This document shows, piece by piece, positions 44,337 through 52,401 of a stretch of 64,000 nucleotides of DNA. Below the pieces are notes generated by a model. It did no database searches. It had not been told where the DNA came from and worked only from the letters and a program-made list of their open reading frames with translations. The stretch's first letter is position 1; every line of letters begins with the position of its first letter. The position numbers were made by a program, and so were the translations under genes. The DNA lies in the NCBI GenBank assembly GCA_963780165.1, contig CAWABB010000007.1, positions 310,001-374,000 on the forward strand, written 5' to 3'. The DNA is from CAWABB01 sp963780165. GTDB taxonomy: Bacteria > Bacteroidota > Ignavibacteria > UBA10030 > UBA6906.

Positions 44337-46277
44337 CTAGAGTGTGAGTGCTTTGGACGAAACCAGGCCCGTCACGCGATCGATGAAGTCCTTCACCGGG
44401 ATCGCGCCGGTGTCACCCTTCCGGTGGACCCTGACCGCGACAGTACCGGCCTGGCGTTCACTCTCCCCGACCACGAGCATGAAGGGAACCTTCTTCAACT
44501 CCCAGTCGCGGATCTTGTAACCGACTTTCTCGCTTCGTTCGTCAAGTTCGCCGCGCACGCCGGCCTCTTTCAATTCGGCCATGACCGAGCGGGCGTAGTC
44601 CATCTGCTTATCCGTAATCGGGATGACCGCGGCCTGCACGGGGGCCAGCCAGAGCGGGAACTCCCCGGCGTAGTGCTCGATCAGCACGCCGATGAAACGT
44701 TCCAGCGAACCGAACGGCGCGCGATGGATGATGACCGGGCGGTGCTTCTGCCCGTCGCTCCCGGTGTACTCCAGGTCGAACCGCTCAGGCATCACGTAGT
44801 CGAGCTGCACGGTTCCGAGCTGCCAGGTGCGCTTCAGCGCATCCTGCACCATGAAATCGATCTTCGGCCCGTAGAACGCCGCCTCGCCGATGCCGATGGT
44901 GGAGTCGAGCTTCATGCGTTCCGCCGCCGTCCGGATATACCCCTCGGCCGCGATCCAGGACTCGTCCGTGCCGATGTACTTCTGCGTGTTCTTCGGATCG
45001 CGGAACGACAGCCGTGTCTTGAAGTCCTTGAATCCGAGCGTCCGGAAGACCAGCTGGATGAGGTCGATCACGTCGCACAGCTCGTCCAGCACCTGGTCTT
45101 CGCGCACATACATATGCGAGTCGTCCACCGTAAACGACCGCACGCGCGTCAGGCCGTTCAGCTCACCGGACTGCTCGTAGCGATAGACGGTGCCGAATTC
45201 CGCAAGGCGGATCGGCAGGTCGCGGTAGCTGCGCGGCTTGGACAGATAGATCTGATGATGGTGGGGGCAGTTCATGGGTTTGAGGAGGTATTCTTCCTCG
45301 TCCACCTTCATCGGCGCGAACTGGCTGTCGCTGTAGTACGGGTAGTGGCCGCTCGTCTTGTAGAGGTTGATGCTCCCGATGTGCGGGGTGACCACCGGCA
45401 GGTAGCCGCGCTTCCGCTGTTCGGCACGCAGGAACTGCTCCAGCGCTTCGCGCAGGATTGTCCCTTTCGGCAGCCAGATCGGGAGCCCTCCGCCGACCTT
45501 CGGGGTCAGCAGAAACAGCTCCAGCTCATGTCCAAGCTTCCTGTGGTCCCGCCGCTTCGCCTCTTCGAGCGCCGCGAGATATTCGGCAAGTTCCTTGTCG
45601 TTCGGGAACGTCACGCCATAGATGCGCTGCAGCATCTTGTTCTTTTCGTTCCCGCGCCAGTAGGCGCCGGCGACGCTCAGCAGCTTGATGGCCTTGATGC
45701 GGCCGGTCGAGGGAATGTGCGGGCCGGCGCACAGGTCCGTAAACCCGCCATGATGATAGAGCGAAATCGCTTCGCCCCTCAACCCTTCGAGAAGCTCAAG
45801 CTTGTACTGATCGCCTTTCTGGCGGAAGTGCTCGACCGCGCGTTCCCACGGCACGTCATCCCGCGTGTAGGCAGCATCGCGCCTGGCGAGTTCGACCATC
45901 GTGCGCTCGATCCTGCCAAGGTCATCCGCCGTCAGCGAATGGTCGCCCAGGTCGATGTCGTAGTAGAATCCGGTTTCGATCGCCGGACCGACGCCGAACT
46001 TCGCCCCGGGAAAGAGCGCCTCCACGGCCTCGGCCATGAGGTGGGCGGAGCTGTGCCAGTAGGCGTGCTTCCCTTCGTCGTCCGACCATGTCAGGATCTT
46101 CACCGCTGCGTCCGACGTGATCGGCCGGGCAAGATCGCGCGTCTCGCCATCGACGGAGATGGCAAGCGCTTCTCGGGCCAGGCGCGGACCGATGCTCTCC
46201 GCGACAGACTTTCCGGTGACGCCCGGGGGATAGCTGCGCTGCGATCCGTCGGGCAATGTTACGGTGATGGATTCCAT
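44337..46277 (-). CDS. thrS: Threonine-tRNA ligase
   Basis: 646 residues: a TGS domain (1-65), an editing domain with HSSAHLMAEAV and CAGPH zinc-like motif, a class II catalytic core with the zinc ligands in MNCPHHHQIY and VIIHRAPFGSLERF, and a C-terminal anticodon-binding domain. ATG 46277 is chosen because the in-frame upstream extension runs through the T tract of a terminator that ends 12 bases before this codon. There is no room for a promoter after that terminator, so expression needs readthrough. Confidence 0.96.
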   Translation of the reverse strand: MESITVTLPDGSQRSYPPGVTGKSVAESIGPRLAREALAISVDGETRDLARPITSDAAVKILTWSDDEGKHAYWHSSAHLMAEAVEALFPGAKFGVGPAIETGFYYDIDLGDHSLTADDLGRIERTMVELARRDAAYTRDDVPWERAVEHFRQKGDQYKLELLEGLRGEAISLYHHGGFTDLCAGPHIPSTGRIKAIKLLSVAGAYWRGNEKNKMLQRIYGVTFPNDKELAEYLAALEEAKRRDHRKLGHELELFLLTPKVGGGLPIWLPKGTILREALEQFLRAEQRKRGYLPVVTPHIGSINLYKTSGHYPYYSDSQFAPMKVDEEEYLLKPMNCPHHHQIYLSKPRSYRDLPIRLAEFGTVYRYEQSGELNGLTRVRSFTVDDSHMYVREDQVLDELCDVIDLIQLVFRTLGFKDFKTRLSFRDPKNTQKYIGTDESWIAAEGYIRTAAERMKLDSTIGIGEAAFYGPKIDFMVQDALKRTWQLGTVQLDYVMPERFDLEYTGSDGQKHRPVIIHRAPFGSLERFIGVLIEHYAGEFPLWLAPVQAAVIPITDKQMDYARSVMAELKEAGVRGELDERSEKVGYKIRDWELKKVPFMLVVGESERQAGTVAVRVHRKGDTGAIPVKDFIDRVTGLVSSKALTL

Positions 46278-46289
46278 GAACTCGCCAGG

Positions 46290-46327
46290 AAAAAAAATCG
46301 TCCCACTGAGGCACGGGATGGGACGAT
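46290..46327 (-). terminator. Intrinsic terminator between the tRNA cluster and thrS
   Basis: A 9-bp perfect stem (ATCGTCCCA with TGGGACGAT; 46297-46305 and 46319-46327), 13-base loop, followed on the minus strand by eight Ts (46290-46297). It begins 13 bases after tRNA-Val and ends 12 bases before the thrS ATG. Confidence 0.85.
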
Positions 46328-46340
46328 CATGCACAACCCG

Positions 46341-46414
<74 letters not shown>

Positions 46415-46474
46415 GTGATTGACTCACACCCGTTCGTCGCTTGTCCCTTCGAGCCCTCCCACTCAGTGCACTCG

Positions 46475-46562
46475 TACCGAGGGCCGGACTTGAACCGGCA
46501 CGCCCGCGTTTGCGGACTCAGGATTTTAAGTCCTGTGCGTCTACCAATTCCGCCACCCCGGC
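46475..46562 (-). tRNA. tRNA-Leu (anticodon TAA)
   Basis: An 88-nt class II tRNA with a long variable arm (GTCCGCAAACGCGGGC). The anticodon stem CAGGA/TCCTG encloses CTTAAAA. The acceptor pairs GCCGGGG with CCTCGGT, including a G-U at the first pair. The discriminator is A. Confidence 0.93.
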
Positions 46563-46629
46563 TGATGCGAACCCTCGGTCGCCGACCCGGTCGCGCCGCA
46601 CCATGTTGAATGGACGGATCAGGGATCAG

Positions 46630-46702
46630 AGGCGACGATCGGATTCGAACCGATGCATAGAGGTTTTGCAGACCTCCCCCTTAGCCACTTGGGTACGTCG
46701 CC
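46630..46702 (-). tRNA. tRNA-Cys (anticodon GCA)
   Basis: A 73-nt cloverleaf: acceptor GGCGACG/CGTCGCC, anticodon stem GAGGT/ACCTC around CTGCAAA, T arm ATCGG-TTCGAAT-CCGAT. The discriminator is T (U73), the identity base of tRNA-Cys. Confidence 0.95.
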
Positions 46703-46719
46703 ACAGTGCACGCCGCGTA

Positions 46720-46759
46720 AACAAAACCCCGCCGCCTGGTGGGATGGAGGGCGGCGGGG
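46720..46759 (-). terminator. Terminator-like hairpin between tRNA-Gly and tRNA-Cys
   Basis: A 10-bp GC-only stem (46727-46736 with 46750-46759) followed on the minus strand by TTTTGTTT. No promoter is visible between it and tRNA-Cys, so the downstream tRNAs may depend on readthrough or on processing. Confidence 0.65.
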
Positions 46760-46839
46760 CTGTCTTTACATCGGCGTGTAAAGAGAAGAGCCCTCGGTGC
46801 GATTACCGGGAGCCCCCCTGTCCCACTACTCCGGGACAG

Positions 46840-46912
<73 letters not shown>

Positions 46913-46924
46913 ACTACGGAGCAA

Positions 46925-46953
46925 AAGATACGAACACTCCGCTTCACGTGCAA
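46925..46953 (-). promoter_or_regulatory. Proximal promoter of the tRNA cluster
   Basis: TTGCAC (46948-46953) and TATCTT (46925-46930) are 17 bp apart on the minus strand, placing the start about six bases before the tRNA-Gly 5' end. Confidence 0.55.
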
Positions 46954-46982
46954 GGAGCCCTATGACACGCAGGAAGCGCACA

Positions 46983-47011
46983 AATATACGCGCGACACGC
47001 CAGAAAGTCAA
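46983..47011 (-). promoter_or_regulatory. Distal promoter of the tRNA cluster
   Basis: TTGACT (47006-47011) and TATATT (46983-46988) are 17 bp apart, in the 118-bp gap after greA. With the proximal element it forms a tandem pair upstream of tRNA-Gly. Confidence 0.65.
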
Positions 47012-47030
47012 GCAGTCCGGCGCCGCGGGA

Positions 47031-47519
47031 TCACCTCGTGATATCCAGAATCTTGTACTTCAGAGTCCCCACCGGAACCGTGATATCAACAGTATCCCCC
47101 TTCACCTTTCCCAGCAACGACTTCCCGATCGGCGAGGTCACGGAAATCTTGTTCGCTTCGAAATTCGATTCTTCGGGGGACACAAGAAGGTATTCGAATA
47201 CTTCGTTGGTCTTCAGATCCTTGAGCGTCACCCGACTCAAAATGTAGATCTTGTCGTTGGGTAGATCCCGGGCTTCGATGATTTTTGCTCGGGAGAGCGT
47301 CAGTTCCAACTTCGAAATCTTCAGCTCCAGGTGCTGCTGTTCCTCTTTGGCTGCGTCATATTCAGCATTTTCGGAGAGATCGCCATGACCGCGTGCCTCT
47401 GCGATTTTCGCCGCCACCTGCTTCCTGCCGTTCATCTTCAGATCGCGCAATTCCTGCTCAATGGCGACGAGGCGCTCCCTGGTGAGATACACCGGCTCGG
47501 TCATACCGTCAGATGACAT
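47031..47519 (-). CDS. greA: Transcription elongation factor GreA
   Basis: 162 residues: an N-terminal coiled coil with the family motif EARGHGDLSENAEYDAAKEEQ (acidic tip residues D and E, near 48-55) and a C-terminal FKBP-like domain (SPIGKSLLGKVKGDTV). It stimulates RNA polymerase to cleave backtracked transcripts. ATG 47519 has GGAG 12 bases upstream; an internal ATG at 47504 is possible. It has its own promoter and a terminator in its leader. Confidence 0.96.
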   Translation of the reverse strand: MSSDGMTEPVYLTRERLVAIEQELRDLKMNGRKQVAAKIAEARGHGDLSENAEYDAAKEEQQHLELKISKLELTLSRAKIIEARDLPNDKIYILSRVTLKDLKTNEVFEYLLVSPEESNFEANKISVTSPIGKSLLGKVKGDTVDITVPVGTLKYKILDITR

Positions 47520-47545
47520 GGCTCGATTCTCCGTTCAACGCTGCC

Positions 47546-47582
47546 AAAAAGAAAAGCCATCATTCGCTGAACGAATGGTGGC
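47546..47582 (-). terminator. Intrinsic terminator in the ribBA-greA gap
   Basis: An 11-bp stem with one G-T wobble (47556-47566 with 47572-47582), five-base loop, followed on the minus strand by TTTTCTTTTT. It can end the ribBA transcript, and it also lies inside the predicted greA leader. Confidence 0.82.
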
Positions 47583-47606
47583 TGTGGGTCTCACAACTTC
47601 TGTCGA

Positions 47607-47636
47607 AAGATAGCGAATTACGGGGCTGAAAATCAA
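47607..47636 (-). promoter_or_regulatory. Putative greA promoter upstream of the leader terminator
   Basis: TTGATT (47631-47636) and TATCTT (47607-47612) are 18 bp apart, immediately after the ribBA stop. The start near 47600 gives a leader of about 80 bases containing the terminator. Confidence 0.45.
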
Positions 47637-47649
47637 GCGAAAAATGAAG

Positions 47650-48894
47650 TCATTCCGCCTTTTTCTTTTTGTCGACCAGGATCAGATGCCCGAGCTTGTC
47701 GCGCTTCGTCGTGAGGTACCGCTCGTTCACGAGGTTCGGCTGCATCTCCAGGGGGACCCGCTCGACGATTTCCAGACCATATCCGTTCAAACCGACCACT
47801 TTTCGGGGGTTGTTGGTGAGCAGCTTGATCCTCCTGACACCCAGGTCTCTCAGGATCTGGGCCCCGATTCCATAGTCCCGCAAGTCGGCCCGGAAGCCCA
47901 GTTTCTCATTCGCCTCGACCGTGTCCAGGCCCTCGTCCTGCAGCTTGTAGGCCATGAGCTTGTTCACCAGCCCGATGCCCCTTCCCTCCTGCCGCATGTA
48001 GACGACGACGCCGGATCCGGCGGCCGCCACTATGGACAGGGCGGCCATGAGCTGCTCGCTGCAGTCGCAACGGAGCGACCCGAAGACGTCCCCTGTCAGG
48101 CATTCGGAGTGGACGCGCACAAGCGTGGGCTCGTCCGCCCGGATCTCGCCGCGGACAAGAGCGATGTGTTCCTTCTGGTCTGTGTCGCTGCGGTACAGGT
48201 GCAGGCGGAACTCTCCATACTTCGTCGGCAAGCGTGTTGAGACCACGCGCTGCACGAGCTTCTCCCGCTGCATCCGGAACTCGATCAGGTCCCGTACGGT
48301 GATCATCCGCAGGTTGAAGCGCTCCGAGATCTTGATGAGATCCGGGATGCGCGCCATGGAGCCGTCCCCGTTCATGATCTCACAGAGGACGCCCGCGGCG
48401 GTGAGGCCGGCGAGCCGGCAGAGATCCACGACGGCTTCCGTGTGCCCGGCGCGGCGGAGCACGCCGCCGTCAAGCGCGCGCAACGGAAACACATGACCCG
48501 GACGGGCAAGGTCCGCCGGAAGCGTCTTCCCGTCCGCGAGCGCGCGAACGGTGAGCGCCCGGTCCGCTGCAGACACGCCTGTCGTCGTGCCGTGAATGAA
48601 ATCGACCGAGACGGTGAAGGGAGTCTCGTGGAGCGACGTATTCGTGTCCACCATCAGGTCGAGCCCGAGCGCGCGCGCGCGGCTCTCGAGGATCGGCGCG
48701 CAGATGATTCCGCGACCGTGCGTCGCGAGAAAATTGATGACGCCCGCATCGACGAAGTCCGCAGCGCACACGAAGTCGCCCTCGTTTTCCCGGTCTTCGT
48801 CGTCGACAACAATCAGGATCCGCCCCTGCGTGAAGTCCTTGACGGCCTGCTCGATCGTACTGAACCGGCCGTCGTATTCCGCTGACACTGCCAC
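47650..48894 (-). CDS. ribBA: Bifunctional DHBP synthase/GTP cyclohydrolase II (RibBA)
   Basis: 414 residues. The N-terminal 3,4-dihydroxy-2-butanone-4-phosphate synthase has VVDDEDRENEGDFVCAA and RRAGHTEAVVDLCRLAG. The C-terminal GTP cyclohydrolase II has the zinc site CLTGDVFGSLRCDCSEQ and RQEGRGIGL. It supplies both branches of riboflavin synthesis. The start is GTG 48894 after GGAGGAGCA; a second GTG two codons on is also possible. No FMN riboswitch is seen upstream. Confidence 0.96.
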   Translation of the reverse strand: MAVSAEYDGRFSTIEQAVKDFTQGRILIVVDDEDRENEGDFVCAADFVDAGVINFLATHGRGIICAPILESRARALGLDLMVDTNTSLHETPFTVSVDFIHGTTTGVSAADRALTVRALADGKTLPADLARPGHVFPLRALDGGVLRRAGHTEAVVDLCRLAGLTAAGVLCEIMNGDGSMARIPDLIKISERFNLRMITVRDLIEFRMQREKLVQRVVSTRLPTKYGEFRLHLYRSDTDQKEHIALVRGEIRADEPTLVRVHSECLTGDVFGSLRCDCSEQLMAALSIVAAAGSGVVVYMRQEGRGIGLVNKLMAYKLQDEGLDTVEANEKLGFRADLRDYGIGAQILRDLGVRRIKLLTNNPRKVVGLNGYGLEIVERVPLEMQPNLVNERYLTTKRDKLGHLILVDKKKKAE

Positions 48895-48909
48895 TGCTCC
48901 TCCGGTTCC

Positions 48910-49251
48910 CTACTTCTTTTCGGGTGGCGCCTGTTCGCCTTCCTTCAGGACGGACGCGATAGAACCGCGCTCGAACTTGATCTTCACGTTTTCCGCAACC
49001 TGGACCAGGACGGACTTCTCGTCGATGCCGGCAATGACGCCGTACATCCCGGCCGCTGTCACGACCCGGTCACCCTTCTTGAGCGCCTCGAGCAGCTTCT
49101 GCCGTTCCTTCTGTCGCTTCTGCTGCGGGCGCAGAATCATGAAGTAGAAAATGCCGATGATCAGCATGAACATGATCAGCGTGCTGAACAACCCGTCGGA
49201 CCCGCTGCCGCCCTGCGGCGGGGTCATGGCGATGGTCATGTCAAGAAACAC
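48910..49251 (-). CDS. yajC: Preprotein translocase subunit YajC
   Basis: 113 residues with one helix (about 22-42) and the YajC pattern IFYFMILRPQQKRQKERQKLLEALKKGDRVVTAAG. It associates with SecDF. The start is GTG 49251 (five bases after AGGAGG), overlapping tgt by 11 bp; ATG 49239 is the alternative. The tgt-yajC neighbourhood is standard. Confidence 0.93.
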   Translation of the reverse strand: MFLDMTIAMTPPQGGSGSDGLFSTLIMFMLIIGIFYFMILRPQQKRQKERQKLLEALKKGDRVVTAAGMYGVIAGIDEKSVLVQVAENVKIKFERGSIASVLKEGEQAPPEKK

Positions 49252-50440
49252 TGTCTCCTCCTTCGTCTGTCAGTGGTGTCTGTTCGTCCATACCGTTCAG
49301 GGATTGCAGCATCGCCCTCTTCCAGGCTCCGTACCCGCCGGCCACAATCGCCTCGCGCGCCGAACGGGTGAGCCAGCAGTAGAACGAGAGATTGTGGATC
49401 GATGCATACTGCAATCCTGCGATCTCGCCCGCCTTGAAAAGGTGCCTGAGATACGAGCGCGAGAACGTCCTGCAGGTGTAACAGGAACACTCCGGATCGA
49501 TCGGCCCGAAGTCGTCCTCGTACCGCGCGTTCCGGATATTCAGGCGCCCGGTCCGCGTGAAAAAGAGCGCATTCCTCCCGTTCCTGGTCGGGAGCACGCA
49601 GTCAAACATGTCGATCCCCCGGGCGATCGACTCCAGGATATTTTCCGGCGTCCCCACACCCATGAGGTAGCGCGGCTGATCCACAGGCATCGCCGCAGTG
49701 CAAAGCTCGGTGACCCTGTACATTTCTGATGCCGGCTCTCCGACAGAGAGCCCCCCGATGGCGTACCCGTCAAAACCGATGTCGACGAGCCCGCGCACCG
49801 ACATCTCGCGCAACCGATCGATGGTGCTTCCCTGGATGATGCCAAAGAGCGCCTGACCTGTTCCGTAGAGCGGTAACGTGGCGCCCGCACGCTCCTTGCA
49901 CCGGCGCGCCCACCTGAGCGACAGCTCCATCGACCGGGCGGCATACTCCTCGTCGCAGGGGTACGGCGGACATTCGTCCAGCACCATCATGATATCCGAC
50001 CCGAGTGCGCGCTGGATGTCGACAGCCCCTTCGGGCGTCAGCCTGTGGAGCGAGCCGTCGATGTGCGACCTGAACTCCACCCCCTCCTCGCTCAAGCCGC
50101 GGAGGTCCGCGAGGCTGAACACCTGGTAGCCGCCACTGTCGGTGAGAATCGGCCGGCTCCATGCCATGAACCGGTGAAGCCCTCCGGCGCTCTGCACGAT
50201 GCGGGTGCCAGGCCGAAGATACAGATGATAGGTGTTACCAAGGATGATCGTGGCGCGCAGCTCCTCCAGCTCTCTGGGCTCCACCGCCTTGACCGCTCCC
50301 TGGGTCCCGACGGGCATGAACACGGGCGTGGGGACATCCCCGTGGTCCGTGCTGAGCACCCCCGCGCGGGCCCAACCGTCGGTATTTTCGAGCTTGAACC
50401 TCAAGTGCAGTAATGTAGGGAAAAGGGGTTGGAGAATCAA
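49241..50440 (-). CDS. tgt: tRNA-guanine transglycosylase
   Basis: An enzyme inserting the queuosine precursor at tRNA position 34. It has TPVFMPVGTQGAVKA, the catalytic-region DSGGYQVFSL, LDECPPYP and the zinc site CSCYTC...H near the C-terminus. 399 residues from TTG 50440, which shares TTGA with the vanZ-like stop. TTG 50404, which would begin at RFKLENTDG, is equally plausible because the family normally starts there. Confidence 0.94.
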   Translation of the reverse strand: MILQPLFPTLLHLRFKLENTDGWARAGVLSTDHGDVPTPVFMPVGTQGAVKAVEPRELEELRATIILGNTYHLYLRPGTRIVQSAGGLHRFMAWSRPILTDSGGYQVFSLADLRGLSEEGVEFRSHIDGSLHRLTPEGAVDIQRALGSDIMMVLDECPPYPCDEEYAARSMELSLRWARRCKERAGATLPLYGTGQALFGIIQGSTIDRLREMSVRGLVDIGFDGYAIGGLSVGEPASEMYRVTELCTAAMPVDQPRYLMGVGTPENILESIARGIDMFDCVLPTRNGRNALFFTRTGRLNIRNARYEDDFGPIDPECSCYTCRTFSRSYLRHLFKAGEIAGLQYASIHNLSFYCWLTRSAREAIVAGGYGAWKRAMLQSLNGMDEQTPLTDEGGDSVS

Positions 50441-50838
50441 CGCGCGCGAGCGCGGCGCATGAGGCGGACGACCAGCACTATTGCGACCAGGAGCGAGGCG
50501 CCTGCGACGTCGGCAAGGAGGTCCAGGACGTCGGCGCTTCTCCCCGTGAAGGACTGATGGAACTCATCCAGTGCCCCATAGATGGCCGCAATGACGATTG
50601 ACCAGAGAAGGGGTCGCTGCGAGAGCGCCGGGAAACGGGACTGATGAATCAGCGCGATGTAGACAAGACTCGTGAATATGAAATACACGAGGAAGTGCAA
50701 CAGCTTGTCCTGGCTGAAAATCGCAAAGTTCGGGATGGACGTCGCGGGAATCGATGAGGCGATGAAAATGGTCACCGCCCACAACAGTGCGGGCAACTGG
50801 AATCTGATGAATGGATGTTGAACCCGGGGAGCCGTCAT
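50437..50838 (-). CDS. VanZ family membrane protein
   Basis: 133 residues with three or four membrane helices. The VanZ pattern is visible: SQDKLLHFLVYFIFTSLVY (K and H) and YGALDEFHQSFTGRSADVLDLLADVAGA. The function in most bacteria is unknown. ATG 50838 overlaps the nnr stop (ATGA). Confidence 0.88.
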   Translation of the reverse strand: MTAPRVQHPFIRFQLPALLWAVTIFIASSIPATSIPNFAIFSQDKLLHFLVYFIFTSLVYIALIHQSRFPALSQRPLLWSIVIAAIYGALDEFHQSFTGRSADVLDLLADVAGASLLVAIVLVVRLMRRARAR

Positions 50839-52394
50839 TGGATGTGAACCGCCATGAGCGCGCCTGGGATATTCGAGAGGATGTCGGAAGCGAGCATGCC
50901 GCGGATTCCGTAGCGGTCCCGCGCGAGGTCGCCCGCACAACCGTGCAGATACGCGCCTGCCCAGCCCGCCTCGGACGGTGCCACACCCTGTGCGATCATA
51001 CCCGCGATGATTCCGGTGAGCACGTCGCCGGAGCCGATCGTGGCCATTCCCGGGTTTCCCGTGGAGTTGACCACAACCCTGCCCCGGGGGTCGGCAGTTA
51101 CGGTCGGAGCACCTTTGAGGACAACGGTGCATGCGAAGCGCTTTGCCGCGATGCGGGCATACTCGATACGGTCTCCCTCGATCGTCGAGGAGGGAATCCC
51201 CAGCATTCGTCCCAACTCCCCCGCGTGCGGGGTTACTACGGTCGGGTGCTTTCGCTTCCGGAGAAGATGTGTGCGCGGGGCAAACGCGGTCAATCCATCG
51301 GCATCAAGTACCACCGGGCAGGGTGCCGAGAGCACCGTTTCGACAATGAGCGCGTCCGTCTCATCGTCCCTCCCCATACCCGGCCCGATGGCAACGGCGT
51401 CAGCCCAACCCAGCCGGTCCCGGATCCAATCAAGGGAAGCCCCCCCGACCGTTCCGGCAGCCGTCTCTTCCAGCGGCTGGACGATCACTTCCGCCAGCTT
51501 CCGGGCGACGAGCCTGTGCGCCGACACGGGGACCCCGAGAATCACGGCGCCGCTTCCGGTGCGGAGCGCAGACTCCGCCGTCAGTGCGGGAGCTCCCGTG
51601 AAAGAACGTGACCCCGCGATAACCAATACCTTTCCTGCACTGTACTTATGCGCCGTGCGCTTGCGTGCCGGTAGAAGGGTTCTGACATCTTCTGCGAGCG
51701 GTCGTAGCACCGCGCTCCGCGACGGTTTCATCACGAAGTCCGGGATACCGATATCCCGCACCTCCACCCTGCCACTCAGGTCGCAGCCCTCTCCGACGAA
51801 GTGTCCGATCTTCGCGGCGGCCATCGTGACAGTCAGATCGGCCCGGACTGCGGGCCCACCGACCTTGCCGGTCGACGCGTCAACCCCTGAGGGGATGTCG
51901 ACAGCCAGGACAAAGCGTTTCTTCCGGTTGATCCATTCGATTGCGTTGGCCAGGAGCCCCTTCACCGCACCGGCAAAACCTGTTCCAAGGATCGCGTCAA
52001 CGATGACATCCGGCGTGGGGACGGAGCGGAACCCGACGGCCGAGCGAACAACCCGTATGGTCAGCACCTCTGGAGAACGCCCTGCGAACGCCTGGAGCGC
52101 ACGGAAATTCGTCCCTGCGTCTCCCTTCAAACTGGATGAACTCCCGAGCAGGACGACATCCACGGCCTTTGCCAGCCCGGTAAGGTGCCTGGCGATGACA
52201 AAGCCGTCGCCGCCGTTGTTCCCTCTCCCGCAGACAACGAGGACGCGTTTGTCACGCAGCCCAGCCGCGCGCTCGAGCGACCGGACGCATTCGCGCCCGG
52301 CGTTCTCCATGAGGAGGAGACCGGGGACGCGGAGGCGTTCAATCGTCTCGCGATCAAAGGACCGCATCTGGTCTGCAGTGACGAGCAGCTGCAT
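50835..52394 (-). CDS. nnr: Bifunctional NAD(P)H-hydrate repair enzyme Nnr
   Basis: 519 residues. The N-terminal epimerase (YjeF_N) has VVCGRGNNGGDGFVIARHL. The C-terminal ADP-dependent dehydratase (YjeF_C) has AIGPGMGRDDETD and the catalytic TIGSGDVLTGIIAGMI. It repairs hydrated NAD(P)H. ATG 52394 lies seven bases after nuoN. Confidence 0.95.
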   Translation of the reverse strand: MQLLVTADQMRSFDRETIERLRVPGLLLMENAGRECVRSLERAAGLRDKRVLVVCGRGNNGGDGFVIARHLTGLAKAVDVVLLGSSSSLKGDAGTNFRALQAFAGRSPEVLTIRVVRSAVGFRSVPTPDVIVDAILGTGFAGAVKGLLANAIEWINRKKRFVLAVDIPSGVDASTGKVGGPAVRADLTVTMAAAKIGHFVGEGCDLSGRVEVRDIGIPDFVMKPSRSAVLRPLAEDVRTLLPARKRTAHKYSAGKVLVIAGSRSFTGAPALTAESALRTGSGAVILGVPVSAHRLVARKLAEVIVQPLEETAAGTVGGASLDWIRDRLGWADAVAIGPGMGRDDETDALIVETVLSAPCPVVLDADGLTAFAPRTHLLRKRKHPTVVTPHAGELGRMLGIPSSTIEGDRIEYARIAAKRFACTVVLKGAPTVTADPRGRVVVNSTGNPGMATIGSGDVLTGIIAGMIAQGVAPSEAGWAGAYLHGCAGDLARDRYGIRGMLASDILSNIPGALMAVHIQ

Positions 52395-52401
52395 CGAAGG
52401 G

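Noticed and set aside
46278..46340. T-box riboswitch upstream of thrS
   Set aside because: There is a terminator, but no specifier loop, no T-box sequence and no room for a leader between tRNA-Val and thrS.
48895..48909. FMN riboswitch controlling ribBA
   Set aside because: The gap to yajC is only 15 bp and no conserved FMN aptamer sequence is present.
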